DNA of 43,244 bases, from the NCBI GenBank assembly GCA_910584785.1, contig CAJUDX010000023.1, positions 1 through 43,244 of the forward strand, written 5' to 3'. Under the pieces are notes generated by a model, which had not been told where the DNA came from, did not search any database, and saw only the letters and a program-made list of their open reading frames with translations. The translations under genes were made by a program, and so were the position numbers. The stretch is from an uncultured Lachnospiraceae bacterium. GTDB taxonomy: Bacteria; Bacillota; Clostridia; Lachnospirales; Lachnospiraceae. How positions within the stretch are numbered: position 1 is the first letter of the stretch; each line of letters begins with the position of its first letter. Below are positions 1-6,962 of this stretch, piece after piece.

Positions 1-1186
1 TCTTGGTATAAGGACGGATAACCATATCCTCGGTCATATCCAGATAGGCTTTTAAGTTAAATTCTGGTGCACAGTTTACCCAGGTATCCGAAGTTCCCTG
101 ATAGGCGGACATGGTCACGCCAAGTTCGGCCTGTTTCTTCTGTGCTGCCTCGCTTCCCAGGTATTCCAAAAGCTTCCACGCTTCTTCCGGGTGTGCTGTA
201 TCGGCACAGGATGACCAGCCAAGACCGTTATAGATGGTTTTTCTTACGCCATCATTGGATTTGGGAAGAACTGCCACGTCACAGTTCTGGTCAATATATT
301 CATTTCCCTTCATGGCGGCAACCATCCAGGAACCCTGAAGAATCATGGCTACCCTTCCCGATCCTAACAATACATCCGGTGTGTTTTCTGCCATAACCTC
401 CTGTGTCGGCATACAGGTCGTTACCAGATTGTCATACCACCAATTCATCGCCTCGATGGTTTCAGGAGAATCCCATTCCGACTTGGTCTTGTCCTCACTG
501 AGCACACTTCCGCCCATGGTGTAAATATAATTATAATAACCGTCCTGGTTAAATACGGCAGGAGAAACAAAACCGTACTGTCCTTTTTCGCTGTTGGTCA
601 GCTTCTGTGCATTTTCTGCAAGGGTTTCCCAGGTCCAGGTTTCATCAGGATAGGAAAGTCCCGCTTCGTCAAATAAGGTCTTATTGTACCAGAGGGCAAT
701 GGTGTCATAATCTTTTGGAATAGCATAAGTTTTTCCGTCATACTGGTACAGCCCTGTAATATCCTCATAATAATTTGCCAAATCAATAACTTCGCTCTGG
801 GCAATCCTGTCCGTTAAATCCAGAAGGATATCATTGCTCATAAATTTCTGGCTGTAGTTGGAATGCATCCAGAAAACATCCGGAAGCGTCCCGCCCTGTG
901 CACCGGCTTCCAGAAGTGTCCAGTACTGATCCCAGGGAACCACCTGCAAATCAACCGCAATTCCCGTTTCGCTGGTAAAGTCGCCGACAATCTCCTTTAA
1001 CCCCGGAAGCTGTGCATTATCCCAAATCGCCATGGTCAGAGAAGCGCCGGAAGACGATCCTCCTCCCTGGCTGCCGGAATCACCCGGCTGTGCATTTCCC
1101 GAAGAACCTGCATTTCCTCCGCAGGCAGCCAGAGAAGCACACATTGTTCCTGCCAACATAAGAGCTGCTACATTTTTCTTTTTCAT
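1..1186 (-). CDS. Sugar ABC transporter substrate-binding lipoprotein (3' end cut by window edge)
   Basis: This is a family 1 extracellular solute-binding protein that would capture a sugar outside the cell and deliver it to an ABC permease. The start is the ATG at 1184-1186, with AGGAGG at 1197-1202 on the coding strand ten bases upstream. The N-terminus is a lipoprotein signal (MKKKNVAALMLAGTM, then a lipobox LAAC with the lipidated Cys at about residue 22), followed by a Gly/Ser-rich linker. About 395 codons are visible, and motifs such as YAIPKDYDT, LWYNKTLFDEAGL and the WKLLEYLGSEAAQ region are typical of the family. The C-terminus and any permease genes lie beyond base 1. The upstream alpha-galactosidase gene on the same strand suggests an alpha-galactoside ligand such as melibiose or raffinose; this is inferred from context only. 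Confidence 0.92.
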   Translation of the reverse strand, partial: MKKKNVAALMLAGTMCASLAACGGNAGSSGNAQPGDSGSQGGGSSSGASLTMAIWDNAQLPGLKEIVGDFTSETGIAVDLQVVPWDQYWTLLEAGAQGGTLPDVFWMHSNYSQKFMSNDILLDLTDRIAQSEVIDLANYYEDITGLYQYDGKTYAIPKDYDTIALWYNKTLFDEAGLSYPDETWTWETLAENAQKLTNSEKGQYGFVSPAVFNQDGYYNYIYTMGGSVLSEDKTKSEWDSPETIEAMNWWYDNLVTTCMPTQEVMAENTPDVLLGSGRVAMILQGSWMVAAMKGNEYIDQNCDVAVLPKSNDGVRKTIYNGLGWSSCADTAHPEEAWKLLEYLGSEAAQKKQAELGVTMSAYQGTSDTWVNCAPEFNLKAYLDMTEDMVIRPYTK

Positions 1187-1341
1187 TTTTCCTTTTCCTC
1201 CTGGTTTCTTATCTTTTTTTGATTTTTAGTTATCCTATTTTTCTATTTTCTTGATTTTCTGTTTTTGCCTGCTTATCTGTTCTTTTCTTTTATTTTCTGT
1301 TTTTTTATCGCTAATGCTCATAGTTTATCAGATATCGCGCT

Positions 1342-1361
1342 AAAAAAACATCATCTGATGT
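1342..1361 (-). terminator. Weak hairpin plus T-run in the 207-base gap before the binding-protein gene
   Basis: On the minus strand a short stem, ACATCA/TGATGT (1348-1361), is followed by seven T residues (1342-1348). The stem is short and the loop tight, so this is at best a weak terminator after the small CxxC protein. The rest of the gap (1187-1341) is an almost pure A/G leader on the minus strand with little potential to fold. I see no convincing promoter in it. Confidence 0.3.
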
Positions 1362-1393
1362 GCACTCGATATAGAATAAACAGCTTTTTTCAT

Positions 1394-1606
1394 CTAGGCA
1401 AAAAGTGTACATCCGCTCTCCCTAAATTCCAGAATTTTCCTTTCCAAGTCTTCGCGCTCTACATCAAATGCCAGCGCCAGACAATCCAGGCAGTAAAATA
1501 CCTCTGTCCCCCGGTTAATCAGTTTTTTCGTCATTGCAATTTCATCGGAAGTGAGCAAAGAGCGGCATTTGCGGCATAAAATTTTCTCCATCATTCTTAT
1601 TTCCAT
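1394..1606 (-). CDS. Small CxxC...CxxC protein of unknown function
   Basis: This is a 70-residue cytosolic protein that I cannot name. It has two Cys pairs, LCRKC near the N-terminus and YCLDC about 30 residues later, which would suit a zinc-ribbon-like fold. A helical segment and a conserved-looking tail ending ESGCTLFA follow. The frame is open further upstream into the alpha-galactosidase gene, but the protein-like part begins near the TGA of that gene (1614-1616). ATG codons at 1604-1606, 1592-1594 and 1589-1591 are all possible starts, probably by termination-reinitiation. The choice of 1606 is tentative. Position between the alpha-galactosidase and the sugar-binding protein suggests co-transcription, but a role in sugar use is only a guess. 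Confidence 0.7.
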   Translation of the reverse strand: MEIRMMEKILCRKCRSLLTSDEIAMTKKLINRGTEVFYCLDCLALAFDVEREDLERKILEFRESGCTLFA

Positions 1607-1613
1607 CTCTTCA

Positions 1614-2798
1614 TCAGCATTTCTCCAGGCGGCAGAAATATAATTTACAGTCGTGCCCCGGCACACGGGTGAGGTAGTAATCCCGTTTTACCCCCAAGTC
1701 TTCTCCGGTAAATATATCCCGCATATGGAAACCATAGCCCGATCCATAGGGAAGCCCTGCATCAGCAAAGATACTGTTCATTTCCTGTTCCTCTTCAAAT
1801 AAATTGTAGAAAGCAATCACAAATTCCTGATTAGATAAATGCTTAATAAAGGTATACAGCTGATCCTTCACCATACGGATAGGCTCCACTGCATTTTCCT
1901 TATCCGTTTCCGGCACAGCCACACTACGTTTTCCCAAAAGACAGGGCGGGCGGCATTCTTCATCCTGATTGATGCGAATCAAATCTGTATTTAACAAAAG
2001 TTCTTTCATCTCCGGCTTAATTTCCCGGATATCCGCCCCTATTATCAGCGGCGTACCGGACAGACACCAGAGCGAAAACTGTATCCGGTACTCCCCGTCC
2101 GTACAGGTCTTTCCAATCGCTACATTGCCCTGGTTATACATGCCGACCGTCAGCATATCCATATCATTAAAGCAATATGGCCCGGACTGGCAAAGATGTT
2201 CAAGCTGGGAGTCGAAAATCCCCATAAAGGAACGGAAATTATCAAAAATATCCCCTGTCGAACGATAAGTATGGGCACCAATGGAGCGCATCCACGTCCA
2301 GGAATCTTCTTTTCCCCAGTTGCAGGCGGCAAAAAGAATATCTCTCCCGGTTGCCTTCAGCGCCATGCTCATTCGGTGATAACGGTTCCGGCAGTCTGCA
2401 TGTTCCGGGAAATGGCAGAAGTCATATTTAAGATAATCCACTCCCCATTCGGCAAACTGTCTGGCATCGGAAAACTCATGATCGTAACTGGATGGATAGC
2501 CCGCACAGGTCATTACTCCTGCACAGGAATACATACCAAATTTTAACCCCTTTCCATGGACATAATCCGCTACAGCCTTCATCCCATGCGGAAATTTCTT
2601 CGGATCGGGCACAAGAAGCCCTTGTTCATCCCTTTCCTTTAAGGCCCAGCAGTCGTCAATAATCAAATATTGATATCCCGCTTCCCTGTAGCCCTCGTCA
2701 GCCATTCGGTCTGCAATCTGGAAAATTAATTTTTCATCAATCTTTTCCCCAAACGTATTCCAGGAATTCCACCCCATCGGTGGCCTTGCTGCTGTCAT
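1614..2798 (-). CDS. Alpha-galactosidase, glycoside hydrolase family 27
   Basis: This enzyme of 394 residues removes terminal alpha-linked galactose from oligosaccharides such as melibiose and raffinose. The N-terminus PPMGWNSWNTFG and the LIIDDCW strand are family 27/36 hallmarks. The expected nucleophile is Asp126 in YLKYDFC, and the acid/base is Asp183 in YRSTGDI. There is no signal peptide, so it acts in the cytosol on imported sugar. The length is normal for the (beta/alpha)8 barrel plus a C-terminal beta domain. The ATG at 2796-2798 has GGAGG at the right distance. It heads a minus-strand set with the small CxxC protein and the sugar-binding lipoprotein. Other family 27 activities (alpha-N-acetylgalactosaminidase, isomaltodextranase) are not excluded but less likely. 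Confidence 0.93.
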   Translation of the reverse strand: MTAARPPMGWNSWNTFGEKIDEKLIFQIADRMADEGYREAGYQYLIIDDCWALKERDEQGLLVPDPKKFPHGMKAVADYVHGKGLKFGMYSCAGVMTCAGYPSSYDHEFSDARQFAEWGVDYLKYDFCHFPEHADCRNRYHRMSMALKATGRDILFAACNWGKEDSWTWMRSIGAHTYRSTGDIFDNFRSFMGIFDSQLEHLCQSGPYCFNDMDMLTVGMYNQGNVAIGKTCTDGEYRIQFSLWCLSGTPLIIGADIREIKPEMKELLLNTDLIRINQDEECRPPCLLGKRSVAVPETDKENAVEPIRMVKDQLYTFIKHLSNQEFVIAFYNLFEEEQEMNSIFADAGLPYGSGYGFHMRDIFTGEDLGVKRDYYLTRVPGHDCKLYFCRLEKC

Positions 2799-2991
2799 TT
2801 CTCGTTTCCTCCTTTATTCTTACTTTGCCTTTGCCAATTGTTCATATTATTTATTTTATTTATGTTATTGAAATTATTTATATTTTTCTTGTTTTTTGTA
2901 GTTTTACTGTTGTTAATGCTATGATAAGGAAAAACAGTCCAAATGTATATAGACTGATGTCCGGCAGATATTCCATGATGTGCTTTTTATC

Positions 2992-3042
2992 CCTGTTCAA
3001 AGCCTTGTTCAAAAAACTTGTTCAAAAGCCTTGTTTAAAAAA
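2992..3042. repeat. Tandem CTTGTTCAAA-type short repeats
   Basis: Four degenerate copies of a 12-14 base unit lie head to tail (CCTGTTCAAAG, CCTTGTTCAAAAAA, CTTGTTCAAAAG, CCTTGTTTAAAAAA). On the minus strand this gives TTGAACA repeated about once per helical turn, roughly 200 bases upstream of the alpha-galactosidase start. It could be a regulator-binding array or simple slippage. The remaining intergenic sequence (2799-2991) is AT-rich with nothing else recognised. Confidence 0.6.
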
Positions 3043-3047
3043 GTTGA

Positions 3048-3072
3048 AAAAATGCAAAAAATTTGCATTTTT
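3048..3072. terminator. Symmetric hairpin upstream of the tRNA promoter
   Basis: An 11-base perfect inverted repeat (AAAAATGCAAA at 3048-3058 and TTTGCATTTTT at 3062-3072) with a three-base loop is A-rich on one side and T-rich on the other. It could stop transcription from either side and insulate the tRNA promoter just downstream. There is no gene upstream on the plus strand, so its use is uncertain. Confidence 0.4.
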
Positions 3073-3075
3073 CTC

Positions 3076-3104
3076 TTGCAAATCCATAAAAGGTGTGCTA
3101 TACT
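3076..3104 (+). promoter_or_regulatory. Sigma-A promoter for the tRNA-Leu genes
   Basis: TTGCAA (3076-3081), a 17-base spacer and TATACT (3099-3104) form a near-consensus promoter, with an extended TGC just before the -10. Transcription would begin near 3111, six bases before the first tRNA. Confidence 0.8.
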
Positions 3105-3116
3105 TTATTTCGGCTT

Positions 3117-3200
3117 GCGGGGTTGCCGGAATTGGCAGACGGGCTAGACTAAGGATCTAGTGGTCGAATGACTGTGTGGGTTCAAGTCCCATACCCCGCA
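3117..3200 (+). tRNA. tRNA-Leu, anticodon AAG
   Basis: The sequence folds as an 84-base class II tRNA. The acceptor arms GCGGGGT (3117-3123) and ACCCCGC (3193-3199) pair fully, with discriminator A at 3200. The anticodon stem CTAGA/TCTAG encloses the loop CTAAGGA, which puts AAG at positions 34-36 after the invariant U33, so it would read CUU and, after A-to-I editing, CUC. A long variable arm and the GGTTCAAGTCC T-arm fit leucine. The CCA end is not encoded. It is paired with a second leucine tRNA downstream. Confidence 0.95.
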
Positions 3201-3283
3201 TGTATTGAAAGAATAACCAGCAAATATTTAATCTTGTTTCTTTGTTGTATTCTTTGATACTTGCCGGAGTCTTATCATCAGTT

Positions 3284-3367
3284 GCAGAAGTGGCGGAATT
3301 GGCAGACGCGCACGGTTCAGGTCCGTGTGGTAGAAATACCTTGTGGGTTCGACTCCCATCTTCTGCA
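3284..3367 (+). tRNA. tRNA-Leu, anticodon CAG
   Basis: This is another 84-base class II tRNA, with acceptor arms GCAGAAG (3284-3290) and CTTCTGC (3360-3366) and discriminator A at 3367. The anticodon stem CACGG/CCGTG holds the loop TTCAGGT, giving CAG, which reads CUG. A long variable arm and GGTTCGACTCC T-arm are present, and CCA is not encoded. It lies 83 bases after the first tRNA-Leu and is probably on the same transcript, as I see no strong promoter between them. Confidence 0.95.
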
Positions 3368-3379
3368 TGTCGTTTAGGG

Positions 3380-3418
3380 GCGGGAAACCTTGATTTTATC
3401 GGGTTTCCCGCTACTTTT
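3380..3418 (+). terminator. Terminator-like hairpin after the tRNA genes
   Basis: GCGGGAAACC (3380-3389) pairs perfectly with GGTTTCCCGC (3402-3411), followed by TACTTTTAT. The T-run is imperfect, but the position just after the second tRNA supports termination. I see nothing recognisable in 3419-3556. Confidence 0.65.
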
Positions 3419-3556
3419 ATTTATCGTAACCAACGGTACGTTCGGTACGATCTACAGAGCCAGTGCTTTTTCGATGGTCAGCGCCTGTTTTTTGGCCTTT
3501 CTTACAGGTCACTGTAATACGGCAGAAAAATAGAGTGATCGGGTGATTTTTGCTAC

Positions 3557-3585
3557 TTGTAAAGATGTGCCATGTATGCTAAAAT
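3557..3585 (+). promoter_or_regulatory. Sigma-A promoter of the structured RNA locus
   Basis: TTGTAA (3557-3562), exactly 17 bases, then TAAAAT (3580-3585), with an extended TGC (3577-3579). Transcription should start near 3592. The only ATG of the overlapping 100-codon open frame (3572) lies inside this spacer and would not be transcribed from here. Confidence 0.75.
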
Positions 3586-3591
3586 AGATTT

Positions 3592-3932
3592 TGAGAAAAT
3601 CAAGGATGATAAGGTGTACCACCACGGAGAGTTGGCCCTCCCCGCGGCAAGGATGGTATTCACGCTACCACACAATACTGACGAATCAGCGGTACACAAA
3701 TGTAATTATAAAGCACTGGAAGTAAAAGTGCAATCTTTTTGTGCTGCCAAGTTGATGAAGTCAACCTTAAGATATATTTACGATGTGTTAGTGTGGACGC
3801 ATACTGGCGCCTCGTTCTTGATTTCTCACACAGGAACTTTGGTGGCGGAGCGATCCGCCACTGAGGTACTTTAAGTGAGAAATCGGAGTTTGAAAAGACT
3901 ACGATTTGTTTGCCGTGCTCGTAGTCTTTTTT
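3592..3932 (+). ncRNA. Candidate structured non-coding RNA (about 340 nt), family not recognised
   Basis: A good promoter and a strong terminator bound a segment full of hairpins, with no credible coding content. Pairings I can write out are GTGTACC (3614-3620) with GGTACAC (3691-3697), enclosing TGGTA/TACCA (3654-3658/3666-3670) and CTGA-CGAA-TCAG (3678-3689). Next come GCACT/AGTGC (3713-3717/3727-3731), GTTGA/TCAAC (3751-3755/3761-3765) and AGTGTG/CATACT (3790-3795/3800-3805). A ten-pair helix GATTTCTCAC/GTGAGAAATC (3820-3829/3875-3884) encloses GTGGCGGA-GCGA-TCCGCCAC (3842-3861), which carries a GNRA tetraloop. I find no hallmarks of tmRNA, RNase P RNA, a T-box leader or a group II intron. 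It could act in trans, or be a leader controlling read-through into the wall-binding gene at 4017, which has no clear promoter of its own. Confidence 0.6.
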
Positions 3933-3935
3933 ATT
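3893..3935 (+). terminator. Intrinsic terminator of the structured RNA
   Basis: AAAAGACTACGA (3893-3904) pairs with TCGTAGTCTTTT (3919-3930) over 12 bases, and the T-run continues to 3932. This is the strongest terminator signature in this part of the window. Confidence 0.9.
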
Positions 3936-4016
3936 TCTTCGATATTGGCGTTTACTTATTGGTTTTGAACGGCAAAATTACAAGAAAGCAGGAGTTACCT
4001 GCGGAAAGAGGGAAAG

Positions 4017-4769
4017 ATGAAAAGACAGTTAAAAACAGTTGTTGCTTTCGCGGCAGCAACAGCCATGACGATGGCTTCCGTGATAACAGCAAGTGCAGCT
4101 ACCTGGAAACAAGATGCCATCGGCTGGTGGGTTGAGAATGAGGATGGCTCTTACCTGAAAAACCAGTGGTATCAGTCACCGGAGAGCGGCTTATGGTACT
4201 ATATGGGTACAGATGGGTATATGCTTACCAACACTACCACACCCGACGGGTATCTGGTCAATGCGGATGGTGTTTGGAATCAAACCGATGTTGCTTCAGC
4301 GCAGCAAAATAATTCAACCTTAACCGCTTCAGACTTTATTATATATGGCGACAGTGAAATGAATTGGTATAATAACAGTTTTTTGGATTATTGTAAAGAG
4401 GAAGCCGGGGATTCATGGGCAATTGCCCCATATAGCCGGGACTGGCCGATAACAACCAACAGGGGGATTTCTTTTGAAAGCAGTAGGGCAGATGTAATAA
4501 ACGCCTATGGAAATCCCAGCCAGACATTTTCAGAAGTTACGGCAGAAAATGACAGTATGTATCGTTACTATACACAAATAATTGCTGCAAGCCCTGATTC
4601 TCCGTACCATGATGACGAACGTTATATGATAAATTTATTGAATCCGTTAAACGGTGTACATTATTCCATGAACGAGTATTGTATAAGGTTTTATTTTGAT
4701 CAAAATGATCAAGTGGCTTGTATTGCTTATTTGAAGGATTTTGAAAATATAAATTATCATTGGTATTAA
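4017..4769 (+). CDS. Secreted cell-wall-binding repeat protein with SmpA/OmlA-like C-terminal domain
   Basis: The 250-residue product begins with a signal peptide (MKRQLKTVVAFAAATAM, cleavage near residue 27 after ASA). Two or three aromatic wall-binding repeats follow (GWWVENEDGSYLKNQW, GLWYYMGTDGYM, DGYLVNADGVW), typical of clostridial surface proteins that hold to teichoic acid or glycan. The C-terminal half (about 105-250) has GISFESSRADVINAYGNP and later FYFDQNDQVACIAYLKD, the pattern of the SmpA/OmlA or BLIP-like fold, usually a protein-interaction module. That fold is inferred. Start: ATG at 4017 after AAAGAGGG. It lies 85 bases after the terminator of the structured RNA, and a small hairpin (GCAGG/CCTGC) sits just before the ribosome binding site. 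I see no firm promoter, so read-through from the RNA locus is possible. Confidence 0.85.
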   Translation: MKRQLKTVVAFAAATAMTMASVITASAATWKQDAIGWWVENEDGSYLKNQWYQSPESGLWYYMGTDGYMLTNTTTPDGYLVNADGVWNQTDVASAQQNNSTLTASDFIIYGDSEMNWYNNSFLDYCKEEAGDSWAIAPYSRDWPITTNRGISFESSRADVINAYGNPSQTFSEVTAENDSMYRYYTQIIAASPDSPYHDDERYMINLLNPLNGVHYSMNEYCIRFYFDQNDQVACIAYLKDFENINYHWY

Positions 4770-4802
4770 ATGGAGAACAATATAAAGTAAATTCTTAAAA
4801 AA

Positions 4803-4906
4803 GCAGTTGCAAAATGCGGTTAATGCACAATCTATGATGGAAACGTTTGTAGTTTCTGTCGTATATCATGCACTTAGTCGTTATTTTGCAACCGCTCATT
4901 TTTTTT
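4803..4906. terminator. Long imperfect inverted repeat between convergent genes
   Basis: GTTGCAAAAT (4806-4815) pairs with ATTTTGCAAC (4883-4892), with GC/GC pairs outside one mismatch and scattered pairing inside, followed by eight T residues (4899-4906). It could end transcription of the wall-binding gene, though the 67-base interior is long for a terminator. It may instead be a decayed small palindromic element. Confidence 0.45.
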
Positions 4907-4953
4907 ACTCTCTATTTTTTCTACTTCTGTACAGATTTCCCCATTCCCTTTTC

Positions 4954-5550
4954 TCACAACATCTCTTTATCATAGTCTGCCCGCACGCCGCCGATAAATT
5001 TCGGTCGCACCCGTGCACAAACAACATGTGCTTCACCTATTTTCTTTGTCGCAATTCGCACAGGAACAGCCACCTGGCGAAGGTGCATGCCAATCAAAGT
5101 ATCCCCAATATCTATCCCGCCATGTGCACCAATCTGCTCTACTGCCACCGGCTCTTTCATTCCCCTGTAGGCTGCCGTGGCAAACGAACCTCCTGCTTTC
5201 AGTTGCGGAACTACATTGACCGCCGCATAGCCATACTTATTTGCCGCTTCTTTTTCCAGAATCAACGCCCGGTTTAAATGTTCGCAGCACTGTGCAGCCA
5301 GAAAAATCTGATTCTTTTCACACTCTCTGCCAATCCCCTGATAAACGGCCTCTCCAATTTCCTTACTGGAATACGAGCCGATGCGCGAACTTACAATCTC
5401 ACTGGATGAGCAGCCCACAACTAAAATATCGCCCGGTTTCATCTTAGCCACATCTAAAAGTTCCCTCACCGCCTGGCCCGCCTGCTCCTTCAATGCGTCT
5501 AATTCTTCCTTATTCATCAAGGTTTCATTAATCCCTGCTTTCTGCATCAT
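4954..5550 (-). CDS. UPF0340 / DUF436 family protein (YwlG-like)
   Basis: A 198-residue cytosolic protein of the UPF0340 (DUF436, TIGR01440) family, whose biochemical role is not established. Recognisable segments are GDILVVGCSSSEI, the IFLAAQCCEHLNRAL stretch with paired Cys, VVPQLKAGGSFATAAY, and GAHGGIDIGDTLIGMHL. Length is usual for the family. Two ATG codons begin the frame (5548-5550 and 5545-5547); GAAGGAAATA lies just upstream and suits the second slightly better. It is the last gene of the long minus-strand run, 75 bases after the CobU-like gene, and converges with the wall-binding gene. Confidence 0.88.
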   Translation of the reverse strand: MMQKAGINETLMNKEELDALKEQAGQAVRELLDVAKMKPGDILVVGCSSSEIVSSRIGSYSSKEIGEAVYQGIGRECEKNQIFLAAQCCEHLNRALILEKEAANKYGYAAVNVVPQLKAGGSFATAAYRGMKEPVAVEQIGAHGGIDIGDTLIGMHLRQVAVPVRIATKKIGEAHVVCARVRPKFIGGVRADYDKEML

Positions 5551-5625
5551 TATTTCCTTCTTCTTTTTGTTATTTTCTTAACTATCTCTTCTGTACCTGT
5601 TTACCTGGCTTTCAGCCCTTACCCA

Positions 5626-6021
5626 TCACTTAATTCTCTGCCCGATTCCTGCCACCACCCGCCAAACCTCTTTAGACTCCCTGGCAAGCTGACAGCATAT
5701 CCTTCCCGTTACTTCCCGGTAACTGCGGGAAAAAGTATCCACGGGAACAATCCCGCACCCAATCTCATCTGCAAGTATCACCCTTTCCGGGCATGCTTTA
5801 AGCAACTCCTGTGCCATCCCTCTCTCCAGAGCTTCTGATGTCTCCCCATTTTCCAACCGCCGTCGGATCATCGCCTGTAAATTCATCCCAAAACAAGCCC
5901 CCATAAATTCTTCCCAGGAAGCACTCTCCCCATCCGACAAAATCTCATGTTTCAATTCAGGAAACTGTTCCTGCGCAAATTCCGCCTTTCCCTGCCCCAT
6001 CCCCCCGACAATAAAAATCAT
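5626..6021 (-). CDS. Short CobU-like protein (second copy, lacks the guanylylation segment)
   Basis: At 131 residues this is well short of the usual 170-200 of adenosylcobinamide kinase/guanylyltransferase. It keeps a P-loop-like start, GGMGQGKAEF, in which the Ser/Thr after Lys12 is Ala. It also has the canonical C-terminal half: DEIGCGIVPVDTFSRSYRE, then VTGRICCQLA and VVAGIGQRIK, matching the NEVG-x-GIVP, GRxNQ and aGIPxxlK motifs of CobU. The central YIAT and HRxxR segment, which carries the guanylylated His in CobU, is replaced by unrelated sequence. The longer CobU at 8088-8711 shows the opposite pattern. Start: ATG at 6019-6021 with GGAGG about ten bases upstream. It could be a partner subunit or a decaying paralogue. 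Confidence 0.75.
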   Translation of the reverse strand: MIFIVGGMGQGKAEFAQEQFPELKHEILSDGESASWEEFMGACFGMNLQAMIRRRLENGETSEALERGMAQELLKACPERVILADEIGCGIVPVDTFSRSYREVTGRICCQLARESKEVWRVVAGIGQRIK

Positions 6022-6035
6022 CCTCTTATTTCCTC

Positions 6036-6199
6036 CACACTATCAAAGCCAGAAAAGTCATAAGTACCATCATTCCCACACCAGTAAAACCAGAAAAGTC
6101 ATAAGCGCCATTTCCCCCACACCGTCAACGCCGGAAAAATCATAAACTCCATTTTTCCCACACTGTCAAAACCAGCAAAGCCATAAGTTCCGCCACCTG
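6036..6199. repeat. Four tandem 41-bp repeats across the cobS 3' end
   Basis: Copies lie at 6036-6076, 6077-6117, 6118-6158 and 6159-6199, each beginning CACAC and each containing CATAA near base 25. They are diverged but in perfect register. On the minus strand the rightmost copy encodes the cobS C-terminus (LMALLVLTVW). The leftmost copy still reads in another frame as a plausible older cobS end (TFLALIVWRK, stop), directly before the ribosome binding site of the CobU-like gene. As 41 is not a multiple of three, the amplification shifted the frame and moved the cobS stop into the third copy. Confidence 0.9.
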
Positions 6200-6940
6200 T
6201 AAAAACCATCCTGCCAAATCTCCGGTAATTCCGCCAAACTCCCGTTTTGCCATTCTCCCATAATAAATAAATACCAAAACCACAGTGCTCCCTGCCGCTG
6301 CGGCTTCCTTTACCCCGGCATAAGCTGCCGCTCCTGCTCCGGTTCCTGCCATCCAGATAAGCAGTACGATTCTTGTCACCCTTTTCTGTGCACCATCCGA
6401 AAAGCTTCTGGCAATCCCACTGTCCTTAGCACAGGGAAAGCTTACAACGGACATCCCGCTAAACGCCCGCTCAAGGGAAAATACCATGCAAAATGCCTTC
6501 ACACCCTCCCATTGTCCTGCCGCAGCCGCATCAGCATACAGCTGAACCATAGCTCCAACATAGAGCAGGACATAAACCATGCCTCCAATCACGGCAAAGG
6601 CTCCCATATGAGGGTCCTTTAAAATTTCCAGCTTCTTTTCCCTCTCAGCATACGAACCTCTCGCATCCAGTGTATCTAAAAATCCATCCATATGGATTCC
6701 CCCCGTCAGAAGAACCGGAAGTGCTGCACCGATGCAGCCTGCCGTCACCGGATGAACCTGACCAAACGCTGACAGGCGCAGCCACAGCCACACCGCTGCC
6801 CCGCAGAAGATACCCACCAGAGGAAACCAGCACAGGGCGTAACGCATCCGCTCTTTCGTCCATGCAACTGTGGGAACAGGAAATTTTGAATACATTGAAC
6901 AGGCAATCAAACCGCCATACAGCACATTTTTCAAGTTCAA
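6140..6940 (-). CDS. cobS: Adenosylcobinamide-GDP ribazoletransferase (cobalamin synthase)
   Basis: CobS joins adenosylcobinamide-GDP to alpha-ribazole or its phosphate in the membrane, the last joining step of cobamide assembly. The 266-residue protein is largely hydrophobic with about six membrane segments. It carries GGIHMDGFLDTLDA (near 80-93) and ILKDPHMGAFA, the acidic metal-binding motifs of the family. The start appears to be a TTG at 6938-6940 with AAGGA just upstream; a second TTG two codons on or a GTG are alternatives. The last codons lie in a tandem 41-bp repeat that has changed the C-terminus (now VWEKWSL). Neighbours are cbiB upstream and the short CobU-like gene downstream. 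Confidence 0.95.
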   Translation of the reverse strand: MNLKNVLYGGLIACSMYSKFPVPTVAWTKERMRYALCWFPLVGIFCGAAVWLWLRLSAFGQVHPVTAGCIGAALPVLLTGGIHMDGFLDTLDARGSYAEREKKLEILKDPHMGAFAVIGGMVYVLLYVGAMVQLYADAAAAGQWEGVKAFCMVFSLERAFSGMSVVSFPCAKDSGIARSFSDGAQKRVTRIVLLIWMAGTGAGAAAYAGVKEAAAAGSTVVLVFIYYGRMAKREFGGITGDLAGWFLQVAELMALLVLTVWEKWSL

Positions 6941-6962
6941 CCCATCCTTATCCCCCTTCTTT

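Noticed and set aside
3117..3367. tRNA-Leu pair as an integration site
   Set aside because: No integrase, no duplicated tRNA end and no phage-like genes are seen nearby.
3242..3517. A plus-strand frame across the second tRNA
   Set aside because: It reads through the tRNA-Leu gene and its terminator and has no coding signs.
3572..3874. A 100-codon plus-strand open frame
   Set aside because: Its ATG lies inside a strong promoter, it has no ribosome binding site, its product is unlike a protein, and the DNA is full of hairpins.
3592..3932. Structured RNA as tmRNA, RNase P RNA, T-box or retron
   Set aside because: I find no tmRNA tag frame or tRNA-like ends, no GAGGAAAGTCC core of RNase P RNA, no GGTGGNACCGCG box of T-box leaders, and no reverse transcriptase gene nearby.
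4807..5277. A 156-codon plus-strand frame
   Set aside because: It runs across the inverted repeat and antisense to the UPF0340 gene; the product is Cys/His-rich noise.
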